This document shows positions 8,060 through 17,120 of a stretch of DNA of 64,000 nt, piece after piece. This stretch comes from Demequina zhanjiangensis (lineage in GTDB: Bacteria > Actinomycetota > Actinomycetes > Actinomycetales > Demequinaceae). A program made the position numbers and the translations under genes. A model generated the notes under the pieces. That model did not search any database. It was not told where the DNA came from and saw only the letters and a list, made by a program, of their open reading frames with translations. The stretch is taken from NCBI RefSeq assembly GCF_030418315.1, contig NZ_JAUHPV010000002.1:310001-374000 (forward strand). Direction: 5' to 3'. Every line of letters starts with the position of its first letter. Position 1 is the first letter of the stretch.

Positions 8060-8929
8060 TTACTTGATTCCGGTGGACGCGACGCCCTGGATGAACTGGC
8101 GCTGGAGGAGGAGGAACAGCACGAGGATCGGGAGCACGACGAGCGCGGCGCCTGCCATCAGCAGCGCGTAGTTCGTGCCGTTCTGGCCGATCGAGTACAG
8201 CGCGAGCGCGACGGGCAGCGTGTACTTGTCCTCGGTCTGCGCCACGACCAGCGGCCACAGGAAGTTGTTCCACTGGGCGAGGAAGGTGAGGATCGCGAGC
8301 GTCGCGAGCGGCGGACGGCACAGCGGCAGCACGATCTGCCAGAAGATCCGCCACTGGCTCGCACCGTCGATCTGGGCCGCCTCGAGCAGCGCGTCGGGGA
8401 TCTCTCCGATGAACTGCCGCATCAGGAAGACGCCGAGCGGGGTGACCAGGTACGGGAGGATGAGGCCGTACAGGGTGTTGCTCAGTCCCATGTTCGTGAC
8501 GAGCACGAACAGCGGCACGAAGGTCGCGATCGGAGGGATCATCAGCATGCCGAGCACCAGCCCGAACAGGAGCCGGCGTCCCGCGAAGTCGATCTTGGCG
8601 AGCGCATAGCCGGCCATCGAGCTGAACGCCAGGTTGCCGATCACGCAGGCGACGGCCACGACGAACGAGTTCACGAACGCGTTCGAGAAGTTCAGCCCGC
8701 CGACCAGGTCCGCGTAGTTGGACAGGGTCCACTGCTCGGGCAGCCACGCGGCGGGGTTGGCGATGATCTCGCTGTTGTCCTTGAACGACCCGAGGATCAT
8801 CCAGGTGAACGGCAGCACCATGAGCAGCGCGGCGGCCGTGAGCGCGATGTAGGTGAGCGGCTGCGAGATCCGGAACGGTCGCCGGTTGGTCGCACGCTCG
8901 TCGGTGGCGGGGAGGGTGGCGGTGGTCAT
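8060..8929 (-). CDS. Carbohydrate ABC transporter permease, MalG type
   Basis: 289 residues with about six membrane helices. The binding-protein-dependent permease EAA loop is DALLEAAQIDGASQWRIFWQIVLPLCRPP near residues 190-215, the docking site for the ATPase. The C-terminus is short (FIQGVASTGIK), typical of MalG partners. It starts one base after the stop of the MalF-type partner. No ATPase gene is in the operon. Confidence 0.92.
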   Translation of the reverse strand: MTTATLPATDERATNRRPFRISQPLTYIALTAAALLMVLPFTWMILGSFKDNSEIIANPAAWLPEQWTLSNYADLVGGLNFSNAFVNSFVVAVACVIGNLAFSSMAGYALAKIDFAGRRLLFGLVLGMLMIPPIATFVPLFVLVTNMGLSNTLYGLILPYLVTPLGVFLMRQFIGEIPDALLEAAQIDGASQWRIFWQIVLPLCRPPLATLAILTFLAQWNNFLWPLVVAQTEDKYTLPVALALYSIGQNGTNYALLMAGAALVVLPILVLFLLLQRQFIQGVASTGIK

Positions 8930-8930
8930 G

Positions 8931-9860
8931 TCAGCCCCTGTTTCTGAAGATGCGGAACTGCAGCAGGCTCAGCAGGACGATGAAGGCGACGAGCACGTAC
9001 GACGCTGCGGCGGCCATGCCGTACTCGCCGAAACCGAACTGCTCGTACGCGTAGTAGCCGATGGAGATCGTGGAGTCGAGGGGTCCTCCGCCCGTCATCA
9101 CGAAGGGCTCCTCGAAGAACTGGAGGTAGCCGATGCTGAGGAGGACCGCGACGACGAGGGTGGTGGGGCGCAGCAGCGGGAGCGTGATGCGCCAGAAGGT
9201 GGTGAAGCCGCGGGAGCCGTCGACGGCGGCGGCCTCGTAGACGTCCCGGGGGATGCCCTGGAGGCCCGCGAGGAAGATCACCATCGGGAGTCCGATGTTG
9301 CGCCACACGGCCATCACGATCAGGGCGGGCATCGCCCAATGGGGATCGTTGAGCCAGTCGGGACCGGCGATGCCGATGCGGGCGAGCACACCGTTGATGA
9401 AGCCGTCGTCCTGGTAGAGGTATCGCCAGACGACCGCGATCGCGATGATGCTGGTGACGAACGGGGCGAAGAACGAGACGCGGAACACACCCTTGAGGCG
9501 GTTGATGCCGCTGTTGAGCGCGATCGCCGCGACGAGGCCCAGCCCCATGGTGAGGGGGATGCCGACGGCGACGAAGTAGAGGGTGTTGAGGATGGCTCGG
9601 CGGAACTGCTCATCGCCGAACAGCTCGGCGAAGTTGCTCAGTCCCACGAAGTTGACGCCGAAGGGGGATCGGACGTCGCGGACTCCGATGTCGGTGACGC
9701 TGAAGCCGAGCGAGGCGATCACAGGGCCAGCGCCGAAGACGACGAAGAGCAGGAAGTACGGTGCGGCGAACGCCCACGCGATCAGGCTGCGGCGCCGCCG
9801 CCCGTGGGCGGGTCGCGCGGTACGCGACCCACCCACGGACTTGAGCTCGGGGACGGACAT
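8931..9860 (-). CDS. Carbohydrate ABC transporter permease, MalF type
   Basis: 309-residue integral membrane subunit starting with a basic cytoplasmic tail (HGRRRRSLIAW) and followed by six predicted helices. The EAA loop VYEAAAVDGSRGFTTFWRITLPLLRP lies in the last third. It is immediately preceded by the binding-protein gene (1-nt gap) and followed by the MalG partner. Confidence 0.92.
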   Translation of the reverse strand: MSVPELKSVGGSRTARPAHGRRRRSLIAWAFAAPYFLLFVVFGAGPVIASLGFSVTDIGVRDVRSPFGVNFVGLSNFAELFGDEQFRRAILNTLYFVAVGIPLTMGLGLVAAIALNSGINRLKGVFRVSFFAPFVTSIIAIAVVWRYLYQDDGFINGVLARIGIAGPDWLNDPHWAMPALIVMAVWRNIGLPMVIFLAGLQGIPRDVYEAAAVDGSRGFTTFWRITLPLLRPTTLVVAVLLSIGYLQFFEEPFVMTGGGPLDSTISIGYYAYEQFGFGEYGMAAAASYVLVAFIVLLSLLQFRIFRNRG

Positions 9861-9861
9861 G

Positions 9862-11160
9862 TCAGTCGCCGACGCCGATCGACTCCGCCTCGGCCTGGAG
9901 CGCGGCGAGCGCCTCGGCCGGGGTGGCGGCGCCGCTCGCGACGCGCTCGATCTGAGCGTCCATCTCTGCGGCGACCTGGGGCCAGGTCGTGACGGCCGGC
10001 GGCGAGTTGGTGTCGTCGAGCTGCTCGCGCATCACCGAGTACATGGGGTTGTCAGCGATCGGCGAGTAGTCCCATGCGGTGGCGACGGAGGGCAGGTCGA
10101 AGGAGATGTCGAACCACTTCTGCTGCACCTCGGGCTCGGACAGCCAGCGGACCAGCTTCCATGCGCCGTCGGCGTTCTGCGCCTCCTTGAACACGCCCAT
10201 GTGGGCGCCTCCGACCCAGCTCGTGTTGCCGGCGGGTCCGGCGGGGAGCGGGGCGACGGCGATCTGGTTGTCGTAGAAGTCCTGGCCGCCTGCGGCGACG
10301 AGCAGGCTCGACTCCCACGGTCCGGAGATGATCGAGCCGACGTTGCCGGCGACGATGTCGGGCTCCACCTCGCCGATGTTCGTCGGGCCGTTCTGCGCGG
10401 TGTGGCCGTCGGTGATCAGCGACTGGTAGTACGCGAGGCCGGCCTCGGCCTCGGGGGTGTCGAAGGTCCAGGTGGTGCCGTCGTCGGACAGGATCTGGGC
10501 GCCGCCCTGCCACAGGAACGGGAGCACGAACTGGTAGCTGTTGGGGGCTCCGGTGAAGATCGTGGTGCCGTACTCGGCACCGCCGTCCTCAAGTGCGGAG
10601 AAGAACGTGTCGGTCTCCTCCCAGGTGGTCGGCGCCTCGACCCCCGCGGCCTCGGCCAGGTCGGAGCGGTAGAACATGACGCGGGTCTCGACGTACCAGG
10701 GGACGGCGAACATGGTGCCGTCGATCTGCGCGGCTGCCGCGGAGCCCTCGAAGAAGGCCGAGGCGTCGATGAGGCCCTCGGGGACGGGGGCGAGCGCGTC
10801 GGCCGCGACGGCTGCGGCGAGGTCGGTGGTGCCGACCATCGTCATGTCGGGCGTGCTGCCGGAGGCGACGGCTGTCTGGATCTTGGTCATGTAGTCGGAC
10901 CAGGGGACCGCGGTGACCTCGACGGTCGCGTCGGGGTTGTCAGCCTCGAAGTCGGCGGTGAGCTGGTCCAGGAGCTCGCCCTCGGTGCCCATGGCCCACA
11001 CCTGGATGGTGCCGGTGGCGGGTGAGTCGTCGATGGCTGCGGTGGTCTCGCCCGGCGCGCTGGAGTCAGCGGGAGGGGCGTCGGCACGGCCACAGGCCGT
11101 CAGCGTGAGGGTGAGGGCCGCTGCTGTCGAGATCGACGCAGCCAGGGCTCTGCGGTTCAT
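9862..11160 (-). CDS. Sugar ABC transporter substrate-binding lipoprotein
   Basis: 432 residues. The signal peptide MNRRALAASISTAAALTLTLTAC ends in the lipobox LTAC, and the mature chain starts with an acidic linker. The cluster B fold is suggested by IQVWAMGTEGELLDQLTADFEADNP and GSTPDMTMVGTTDLA. It captures an oligosaccharide outside the membrane for the two downstream permeases. The start at 11160 has AGGAGGAAACC upstream; the open frame extends further but without signal-peptide features. It is the first gene of a six-gene operon ending in GH43, from which I infer xylan or beta-glucan fragments as cargo. Confidence 0.92.
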   Translation of the reverse strand: MNRRALAASISTAAALTLTLTACGRADAPPADSSAPGETTAAIDDSPATGTIQVWAMGTEGELLDQLTADFEADNPDATVEVTAVPWSDYMTKIQTAVASGSTPDMTMVGTTDLAAAVAADALAPVPEGLIDASAFFEGSAAAAQIDGTMFAVPWYVETRVMFYRSDLAEAAGVEAPTTWEETDTFFSALEDGGAEYGTTIFTGAPNSYQFVLPFLWQGGAQILSDDGTTWTFDTPEAEAGLAYYQSLITDGHTAQNGPTNIGEVEPDIVAGNVGSIISGPWESSLLVAAGGQDFYDNQIAVAPLPAGPAGNTSWVGGAHMGVFKEAQNADGAWKLVRWLSEPEVQQKWFDISFDLPSVATAWDYSPIADNPMYSVMREQLDDTNSPPAVTTWPQVAAEMDAQIERVASGAATPAEALAALQAEAESIGVGD

Positions 11161-11212
11161 CGGTTTCCTCCTCGTTGAGAAAAGTGGCGGGTCGACGACC
11201 TCGCCTGCGGTG

Positions 11213-11241
11213 ACGGTACATCGAAAACATTGCAAGTGCAA
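11213..11241 (-). promoter_or_regulatory. Promoter of the glycoside operon with overlapping operator
   Basis: On the minus strand TTGCAC (11236-11241) and TACCGT (11213-11218) are 17 bp apart. The interrupted palindrome TTGCA-AG-TGCAA (11230-11241) covers the -35 box. It lies between the divergent binding-protein and TetR genes, so it is the expected TetR operator. Confidence 0.6.
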
Positions 11242-11261
11242 CACTTTCATTTCGGGACAAG

Positions 11262-11267
11262 TAGAGT
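11262..11267 (+). promoter_or_regulatory. -10 box of the TetR gene, leaderless
   Basis: TAGAGT ends 6 nt before the ATG at 11274, with no ribosome binding site, suggesting a leaderless mRNA. Confidence 0.5.
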
Positions 11268-11273
11268 GTCTCC

Positions 11274-11858
11274 ATGAGCACTGCAGAGCCGCGAGTGCGA
11301 CGCGGCCCCTACGCGAAGTCGCGCGAGCGACGGGCGGAGGTCCTCCACGCCGCGATCGCGGTGTTCGGCGCCAAAGGCTACAACGGGGCCTCGATGCGCG
11401 AGGTGGCGCGCGAGCTCGGCATGAGCCTGACCGCGGTGACCCACCACTTCGGGAACAAGGTCGGCCTGCTCGAGGCCGTGCTCGAGGAGACGGACCGTCA
11501 GGGTGAGGACGTCGACATGTCTCAGGGGCTCGTCGACTGGGCGACGAACCTTGCCGAGCGCAACCTGGCCCGACCCGAGCTGCTGCGCGTGCTCGCGATC
11601 GTCGCGGCCGAAGCATCGTCACCCGAGCACCCCGCGCACGAGTGGGTGGTGCAGCGGTACGACCGGATCCGCGCGCTCGTCATGGAGCTCGTGCTTGAGG
11701 ACCAGAGGGCGGGTCGCATCGCCGCGAGCCATGACCCCTCATACGTGGTCGACTCCGCCCTCGCGCTGTGGGACGGCCTCCAGCTTCAGTGGCTGATCGA
11801 CCCGAAGGTGGACATGGTGTCCCGCCTGAACTTCGCCCTGAAGGCACTCGTCGCCTGA
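11274..11858 (+). CDS. TetR-family transcriptional regulator
   Basis: 194 residues. The N-terminal helix-turn-helix is at about 15-65 (RRAEVLHAAIAVFGAKGYNGASMREVARELGMSLTAVTHHFGNKVGLLEAV), followed by a C-terminal helical ligand/dimer domain of the TetR_C_6 kind (RADPELLRVL..SPEHPAHEWVVQRY region). It is divergent from the glycoside operon and upstream of the oxidoreductase pair; each side carries a TTGCAAGTG element. It is therefore a good candidate for a sugar-responsive repressor of both units, unusual because such operons are more often under LacI or ROK control. Confidence 0.9.
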   Translation: MSTAEPRVRRGPYAKSRERRAEVLHAAIAVFGAKGYNGASMREVARELGMSLTAVTHHFGNKVGLLEAVLEETDRQGEDVDMSQGLVDWATNLAERNLARPELLRVLAIVAAEASSPEHPAHEWVVQRYDRIRALVMELVLEDQRAGRIAASHDPSYVVDSALALWDGLQLQWLIDPKVDMVSRLNFALKALVA

Positions 11859-11885
11859 CCTGCATCGTCCCGCTGGACGAAATTG

Positions 11886-11903
11886 TTGCAAGTGTCATAT
11901 GTT
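11886..11903 (+). promoter_or_regulatory. Second TTGCAAGTG element and probable -10 box
   Basis: TTGCAAGTGTCA (11886-11897) repeats the first nine bases of the operator at 11230. TATGTT (11898-11903) is a plausible -10 box for the oxidoreductase gene about 50 nt downstream. TGGACG about 17 bp upstream is a weak -35. Confidence 0.5.
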
Positions 11904-11951
11904 GGGCCGAGCGTGCCACGACGGCGCGCCCGCAACCCCTGGAGGTCACCG

Positions 11952-13004
11952 ATGCCCTCGCTCACCACCCTTCCGACCCCACGCCCGTGGGCACCGGAGC
12001 GATCCCTGCGATGGGGGATCATCGCCCCCGGCTACATCGCCGGATACTTCGCCGGCGCCATCAACCGACGCACCGACCACACCCTCGCCGCAGTAGGCTC
12101 ACGCTCGCTCGAGCGCTCCCAGAAGTTCGCCGCGGAGCACGGCATCGCCCTCGCCTTCGGGAGCTACGAGGAGCTCGTCTCCTCCGACGACGTGGACGCC
12201 GTCTACATCGCGTCGCCGCACTCCGCCCACCTCGACCAGGCGCTGCTCGCCATCGAGGCAGGCAAGCATGTGCTCGTCGAGAAGCCGCTCGCCACCACCG
12301 GCGCCGACGCCGCACGAATCCTCGAGGCCGCGCGAGCAAAGGGAGTGCTCGCGATGGAGGCCATGTGGACGCGCTACCTGCCGCAGTCCGACATCATCCG
12401 CCAGCTGCTCGCCGACGGCGCGCTCGGCGAGATCACCTCGGTCGCCGCGGACTTCGGGTTCGCGTTCCCCTTCACGCCGGAGCACCGGCTGTACGACCCC
12501 GCCCAGGCCGGCGGCGCCCTGCTCGACGCGGGCATCTACCCCGTGTCGTTCATCTCCTCCGTGCTCGGCGCACCCCGCTCGGTCCACGCAGTCGGCAGCG
12601 TCGCCCCGTCCGGCGTGGACAAGCTCGCGCTCGTCTCCCTGGACTACGACGGCGCAGTCGGCACCGCCCTCACCTCGCTCAACGGCTGGCAGCCCATCAA
12701 CGCCACCATCTCGGGCACCGAGGGACGGATCGAGGTGCACCGCGAGTTCATCCAGCCGAGCGGCCTCACCGTCACCACCTACGACGACTTCATGCAGCCG
12801 CCCAGCGTGCTCGAATGGGACGGCCGCGACTACGACCCCGCCTACGACGCACTCAGCTGCGAGGCCGACGCGTTCGCCGAGTTCGTCGGCAAGGGCCTCC
12901 TCGAGTCCCCGATCCACTCGCACGCCGAGGTCGTGTCCGTGGTCGACACCCTCGATCGAGCACGCACCCAGATCCTCACCGCACACCAGGAGGCGCAGTC
13001 ATGA
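11952..13004 (+). CDS. Gfo/Idh/MocA-family oxidoreductase
   Basis: 350 residues. The N-terminal Rossmann domain contains WGIIAPGYIAGYFAGAI as the dinucleotide loop and the family block GKHVLVEKPLATT with the catalytic-site Lys of EKP. The C-terminal alpha/beta domain follows (MWTRYLPQSDIIRQLLADGALGEI). Members oxidise or reduce sugars and cyclitols with NAD(P). GGAGGT at 11941-11946 fixes the start. The stop overlaps the next gene by ATGA. Placement next to the TetR/glycoside operon suggests a role in converting imported sugars. Confidence 0.9.
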   Translation: MPSLTTLPTPRPWAPERSLRWGIIAPGYIAGYFAGAINRRTDHTLAAVGSRSLERSQKFAAEHGIALAFGSYEELVSSDDVDAVYIASPHSAHLDQALLAIEAGKHVLVEKPLATTGADAARILEAARAKGVLAMEAMWTRYLPQSDIIRQLLADGALGEITSVAADFGFAFPFTPEHRLYDPAQAGGALLDAGIYPVSFISSVLGAPRSVHAVGSVAPSGVDKLALVSLDYDGAVGTALTSLNGWQPINATISGTEGRIEVHREFIQPSGLTVTTYDDFMQPPSVLEWDGRDYDPAYDALSCEADAFAEFVGKGLLESPIHSHAEVVSVVDTLDRARTQILTAHQEAQS

Positions 13005-13477
13005 CCGCGGAGACCGAGCTCGCCGAGACCGTCGAGAGGCTCGCTGCGGAGCAGACCGAGCTTGTGCTCGACTCCCTCACCCTCAACGACGCGTGGGCGC
13101 TCGGCAGCATCGCCGTCGAGATCGCCCGCGAGCGCGAGCTCCCCGTCGTGATCGAGATCCGCCGCGGCGAGCAGGAGGTGTTCCACGCCGCGATGGAGGG
13201 CACCAATGCTGACAACGACACGTGGGTCGCCCGCAAGGCCGCCTCAGTACGTCGGTACGCGATGTCGAGCCTGAGGCTCGGGCTGTTCTTCCGCATGCAC
13301 GGCGTCGACTTCCACGAGGCGTCCGGGCTCGCCAAGGGCGAGTTCGTCGCCGCGGGCGGATGCATCCCGCTCGAGGTGCGCTCGGCAGGGATGGTCGGCA
13401 CGCTCGCCGTCTCCGGCCTCACCGACGAGCAGGACCACGCGCTCGCCGTCGAAGCCCTCCGGCGCCACCTGGCCTGA
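13001..13477 (+). CDS. UPF0303 / GlcG-HbpS-like (heme-degrading-domain) protein
   Basis: 158-residue cytoplasmic protein of the PF03928 alpha/beta family. It has helix-strand blocks LNDAWALGSIAVEIARERELPVVIEIRRG and GGCIPLEVRSAGMVGTLAVSGLTDEQDHALAVEALRRHL, characteristic of UPF0303. Relatives bind heme or cobalamin or have no known role. Translation is coupled to the oxidoreductase (ATGA). Confidence 0.82.
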   Translation: MTAETELAETVERLAAEQTELVLDSLTLNDAWALGSIAVEIARERELPVVIEIRRGEQEVFHAAMEGTNADNDTWVARKAASVRRYAMSSLRLGLFFRMHGVDFHEASGLAKGEFVAAGGCIPLEVRSAGMVGTLAVSGLTDEQDHALAVEALRRHLA

Positions 13478-13500
13478 GCAGCGCTGGCGCCGCGGTCCGC

Positions 13501-15462
13501 TCAGGCGGGCAGCGGCGCCAGGCTGTACTCGCCGGCGCCTCGACCAGCCTTGACCAGGACGAACACCTCGTCGAACAGTCGGTGGCGGCGCAGCGAGATA
13601 CGCCCCGAGAACGCGCCCGGCTCCCCGTCGACCGGCGCAAGGATGTGCCCGTCGGCCCATACCTGCGTGCCGTCGGCGCCGCCGTCGACGCGGACGGTGA
13701 CCTCCCAGAAGGCGTCACCCTTCACGATCTCGACGGCATGCGCGGTGGTGCCCGGCGCGTCTTTCGTGCCTCCAGAGCCCGCCGGGATCACGTCACTCGG
13801 CAGGCTGGGCGTGAGGAACGCCGGCAGGCGCCGAGCCGTCGCCTGCTCGTACGCGTAGGCGCGGTCGATCAGCACGTCGTCCGAGTACGCGGGCCCTGCG
13901 AAGGTGAGGCCCACCGGCATCTGGGTGTCCCCCATGAAGCCCATCGGGACGGTCACGGTCGGGATGCCCAGGTGCCGGATCACGCGGTTGCCGTTCGAGT
14001 AGACGACGCCGTTGCGTGAGGCGTCGGCCAGGCTTTCCGGGCGCGTGAAGAGGTCGTCGCGACCCACGTCACCCGCGGCAGGGAAGACGATGAAGTCGAG
14101 CCCCTCCGAGACGAGCCACGCCTCGAAATCATCCTTGCGCGCCTGTTCGAGCCCGGTGAGAAGCTGGTCGAAGCCAGGCACCTCGTCGAAGGAGGACGGC
14201 ACCCCCGCCTTGGCCATCTCCGCGAGCCGCTGCCAGTCGAAGCCACCGCGCGCACGCGTGATCCACACGGGCCACAGCGCATCCTCGACGGGGAAGACCG
14301 AGTCTCCATCCACGTCGGCCCACGACCTGAGGTTCGGGTCGCCGTTCACCTGGAGGAACTGGTCGAGCACCATCGCTGTGACGGGGCCGCCCTCCATGGT
14401 CCGCCAGTTCGCGGGCACCAGGCCGCGCGCGGCGAGGCCCTGCGCCCCGGGGCGGTCCTCCTCGTAGTTCTCCCATGCCGGGAACGAGACCTCGATCACC
14501 TCGGCGCCCAGGGCGCGCAGGTCGTCGGCCGCCTGATCCCACAGCTTCCGCACGCTCGGGCGGATGACGGGGGGTTCGAGCGGGGCGTCGTCCTCCCCGA
14601 TGAAGATCCTGGGCACGCCGATCCTGAGGCCATCGAGACGAGTCGGGCGCTCGCGGAGCATCGGCTTCGAGACGACGCTCTCCGGCTTGGGGAGCTCCAC
14701 GGCGGTCTGCTGCCGCCAGAAGTCACCCGTGGTGTCCGGGTCCTCGGCGATCAGCACGTCCAGCAGGATCATCAGGTCGGAGACCGTGCGGGTGTGCGGG
14801 ACCACGACGTCGCACGTGGGACGCAGCGGCCAGTTGCCGCGGATCGAGATCAGACCTCGCGAGGGCGTGTAGGCCACGAGCGCGTTGTTCGACGCAGGCG
14901 ACCGGCCCGATGAGACGGTCTCCTCCGCCATGCCGAACGCCGCCATGCTCGCGGCCGTCGAGGTGCCCGAACCGTTCGACGAACCGGAGCCGTAGGCCGC
15001 GGTGATGTAGTCGGGGTTGTACGGGCTGCGCGCGTAGTCGTAGACGCCCGGCTGGATGCCGCCGGCCGCCATCGGGGGCATGTTGGTCTTGCCGATCAGC
15101 ACCGCCCCGGCCTCCTTGAGGAGGGCCACGCTCGCCGCGTCGTCCGTCGCGACCAGGTCCTTGAGCGCCGGGCTGCCCGACGCGACCGTCAGCCCCTTCG
15201 CCTTGTAGGAGTCCTTGATCGTGAAGGGGATGCCCTCGAGCAGTCCCGCCTCGCCCCGCGCACGGCGCGCATCCGAGGCGGCTGCATCGGCCAGGACGTC
15301 AGGGTTGAGCACCGCGAGCGCATGCAGGCAGGGTCCAGTGCGGTCGTAGTAGGCGATCCGGTTGAGGTAGGCGACCACCAGGTCGACGCTGGTGACCTCC
15401 CCCGCCTCAAGCGCCGCGCGCATCTCCGGCAGGCCCATCTCCACGATGTCGAAAGCCTTCAC
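13501..15462 (-). CDS. Amidase signature family hydrolase
   Basis: 653 residues, longer than typical amidases (450-550). The amidase core spans about residues 1-560. The catalytic Lys is in GIPFTIKDSYK (about residue 84) and the Ser-cisSer-Lys glycine-rich loop is AAYGSGSSNGSGTSTAAS (about 155-175). SRGLISIRGNWPLRPTCD is atypical, since most family members have GLxPTxG here. The last about 90 residues (TTAHAVEIVKGDAFWEVTVRVDGG ... ISLRRHRLFDEVFVLVKAGRG) look like an added beta-rich domain. The start is GTG with AGGAGCT upstream. Substrate unknown; no signal peptide. Confidence 0.85.
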   Translation of the reverse strand: MKAFDIVEMGLPEMRAALEAGEVTSVDLVVAYLNRIAYYDRTGPCLHALAVLNPDVLADAAASDARRARGEAGLLEGIPFTIKDSYKAKGLTVASGSPALKDLVATDDAASVALLKEAGAVLIGKTNMPPMAAGGIQPGVYDYARSPYNPDYITAAYGSGSSNGSGTSTAASMAAFGMAEETVSSGRSPASNNALVAYTPSRGLISIRGNWPLRPTCDVVVPHTRTVSDLMILLDVLIAEDPDTTGDFWRQQTAVELPKPESVVSKPMLRERPTRLDGLRIGVPRIFIGEDDAPLEPPVIRPSVRKLWDQAADDLRALGAEVIEVSFPAWENYEEDRPGAQGLAARGLVPANWRTMEGGPVTAMVLDQFLQVNGDPNLRSWADVDGDSVFPVEDALWPVWITRARGGFDWQRLAEMAKAGVPSSFDEVPGFDQLLTGLEQARKDDFEAWLVSEGLDFIVFPAAGDVGRDDLFTRPESLADASRNGVVYSNGNRVIRHLGIPTVTVPMGFMGDTQMPVGLTFAGPAYSDDVLIDRAYAYEQATARRLPAFLTPSLPSDVIPAGSGGTKDAPGTTAHAVEIVKGDAFWEVTVRVDGGADGTQVWADGHILAPVDGEPGAFSGRISLRRHRLFDEVFVLVKAGRGAGEYSLAPLPA

Positions 15463-15551
15463 GATCCCAGAGCTCCTTCGTCCAGACCCGGGTGAGAAGC
15501 CTCACGGTAGACCTCGCTGTTTGCAGGGAGGTTTCGTGGCGTCACCGCGTG

Positions 15552-15628
15552 CTGGCATCGCATGAGTGCCGAATCAGGCGTGCATGTCAGCACTGGTGCG
15601 ATGCCAGGACGCGCGAGGTGCGCGCGTC
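15552..15628 (-). terminator. Paired hairpins downstream of the aminotransferase gene
   Basis: A 56-nt hairpin pairs CTGGCATCGCA (15552-15562) with TGCGATGCCAG (15597-15607) and, after a 2-nt internal loop, AGTGC with GCACT. A second hairpin, GACGCGCG/CGCGCGTC, spans 15608-15628. Both lie just past the stop of the minus-strand aminotransferase and upstream of the amidase, so they probably stop or attenuate read-through. There is no T-run. Confidence 0.5.
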
Positions 15629-15652
15629 AGGCGACGCCGGCGCGGTTGCGGG

Positions 15653-16894
15653 TCAGGCGACGGACGCCGCCTCAGCACCCACAGCGGCGGCTGGCACAGC
15701 ACTCGCCGCACCAGCACTCGCCACCGCAGCGTCGGCCCTCACGGCCGCAAGCATCCGACCGATGCCTGCGATCCCGGCGAGGATCTCCTCGTCGGAGGCC
15801 GCGAGCGCGAGACGCACCCACCCTTCTCCGGAGGCGCCGAACGTGGATCCGGGCGCGACCGCGACGCGCTCCTCCTCGAGAAGCCTGAGCGCCCAGTCGT
15901 CCACAGGCAGGTCGCCGGCCAGCTCCGTCACGTCGATCCACAGGTAGAACGCGCCGTCGGGCCGGACGTACGGGATGCTGAGGCGATCGAGCTCGGCGAC
16001 GGCAAGGTCGCGCCGACGCTCATAGGCGGACCTCATCTCCTCGACGCAGTCCTGGGGTCCGGTGAGCGCCGCGACCGCGGCGAGCTGGGCGGGAGTGTTG
16101 ACGCAGGCCAGGATCGTCTCCTGCAGCTTGCCGACCACGGACAGCAGCTCGGGCGAGCCGACCAGGTAGCCGACGCGCACCCCCGTCATCGCGTAGGTCT
16201 TGGAGAAGGAGAACGTGGAGATCACGAGGCCCTTCGTGTCGAAGACGGCGGGTGACACGTGCTCCACTCCGAAGGTGAGGGCGTCATAGCACTCGTCGGA
16301 GATCAGCCAGATGTCGTGCCGCTCGGCGAACCGCACCAATGCCTCGAGGGTCTCGGCGCTGTAGACGGTCCCGAGCGGGTTCGACGGGCTGTTCACCAGG
16401 ATCGCCCTCGTGCGCTCCGTGACAAGCGCGTCGAGCGCGTCGATCTGCGGCACGAAGTCGTGCTCGGGTTCCAGTCGGTACGGGACGGCGCCGCACTGGA
16501 GCATCTCCATCGCCATGGTGTAGTTCGGCCAGCCCGGGTCGGGGATCAGCACCTCGTCGCCGGCGGTGAGGATGGCCGAGTAGGCCGCGAACAGGGCCTC
16601 GGTGCCACTCGCGGTGACGGCGATCTGATCCGGTGTCACCTCGAGCCGGTTCACCCTCGCCAGCTTGTCGGCGAGGGCGGCGCGCAGTTCGGGGATGCCC
16701 ACGTTGGAGACGTAGTGGGTCTGACCCTCGAGGTAGGCGGCGGAGCCCGCGTCGAGCACATGCTTCGGGGGGATGAAGTCCGGCTCACCCACGTGCATGC
16801 CGACGAACGGCTTCCCCGACGCCCATGCGGCATCCATGATCTTGCGGATGCCCGAACGCGGCATCCTCTCCACCTGCGGTGAGACCTGCGGCAC
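15653..16894 (-). CDS. Aminotransferase class I/II (PLP-dependent)
   Basis: 413 residues from the GTG at 16894, which has GGGAGGAG 7 nt upstream; the frame remains open to an ATG at 16948. Fold type I motifs are visible: KPFVGMHVGEPDF near the N-terminus, VTASGTEALFAAYSAI, PGWPNYTMAM, NSPSNPLGT, SDECYDALTFG, and STFSFSKTYAMTGVRVGY with the PLP-binding Lys. Relatives act on aspartate or aromatic amino acids; the substrate is undecided. The C-terminal 30 residues are almost only Ala, Val, Ser and Gly and are not part of the fold. Confidence 0.9.
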   Translation of the reverse strand: MPQVSPQVERMPRSGIRKIMDAAWASGKPFVGMHVGEPDFIPPKHVLDAGSAAYLEGQTHYVSNVGIPELRAALADKLARVNRLEVTPDQIAVTASGTEALFAAYSAILTAGDEVLIPDPGWPNYTMAMEMLQCGAVPYRLEPEHDFVPQIDALDALVTERTRAILVNSPSNPLGTVYSAETLEALVRFAERHDIWLISDECYDALTFGVEHVSPAVFDTKGLVISTFSFSKTYAMTGVRVGYLVGSPELLSVVGKLQETILACVNTPAQLAAVAALTGPQDCVEEMRSAYERRRDLAVAELDRLSIPYVRPDGAFYLWIDVTELAGDLPVDDWALRLLEEERVAVAPGSTFGASGEGWVRLALAASDEEILAGIAGIGRMLAAVRADAAVASAGAASAVPAAAVGAEAASVA

Positions 16895-17120
16895 GACGTA
16901 CTCCTCCCGACGAGCGATGACGAGGCAGGAGGCGCGCGGGGACGGCACGGCCTCCTCGCACTGTGCTCATCGTGACACCGCGCACGTCCGCGTGCCAGTG
17001 GCTGCGGCGCATCGGTGCCACCTCGCCGCCGGGTGGCCTGGTCGGCAGTCGAGGCTCACGCGTTTGCGGCCGCAGGCCGATACACGATCTACTAGGACTA
17101 TCCAACAAGGGGAGCAGTCG

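Noticed and set aside
11160-11622. N-terminal extension of the binding protein upstream of 11160
   Set aside because: It would run over the operator, promoter and the divergent TetR gene and would remove the signal peptide from the N-terminus.
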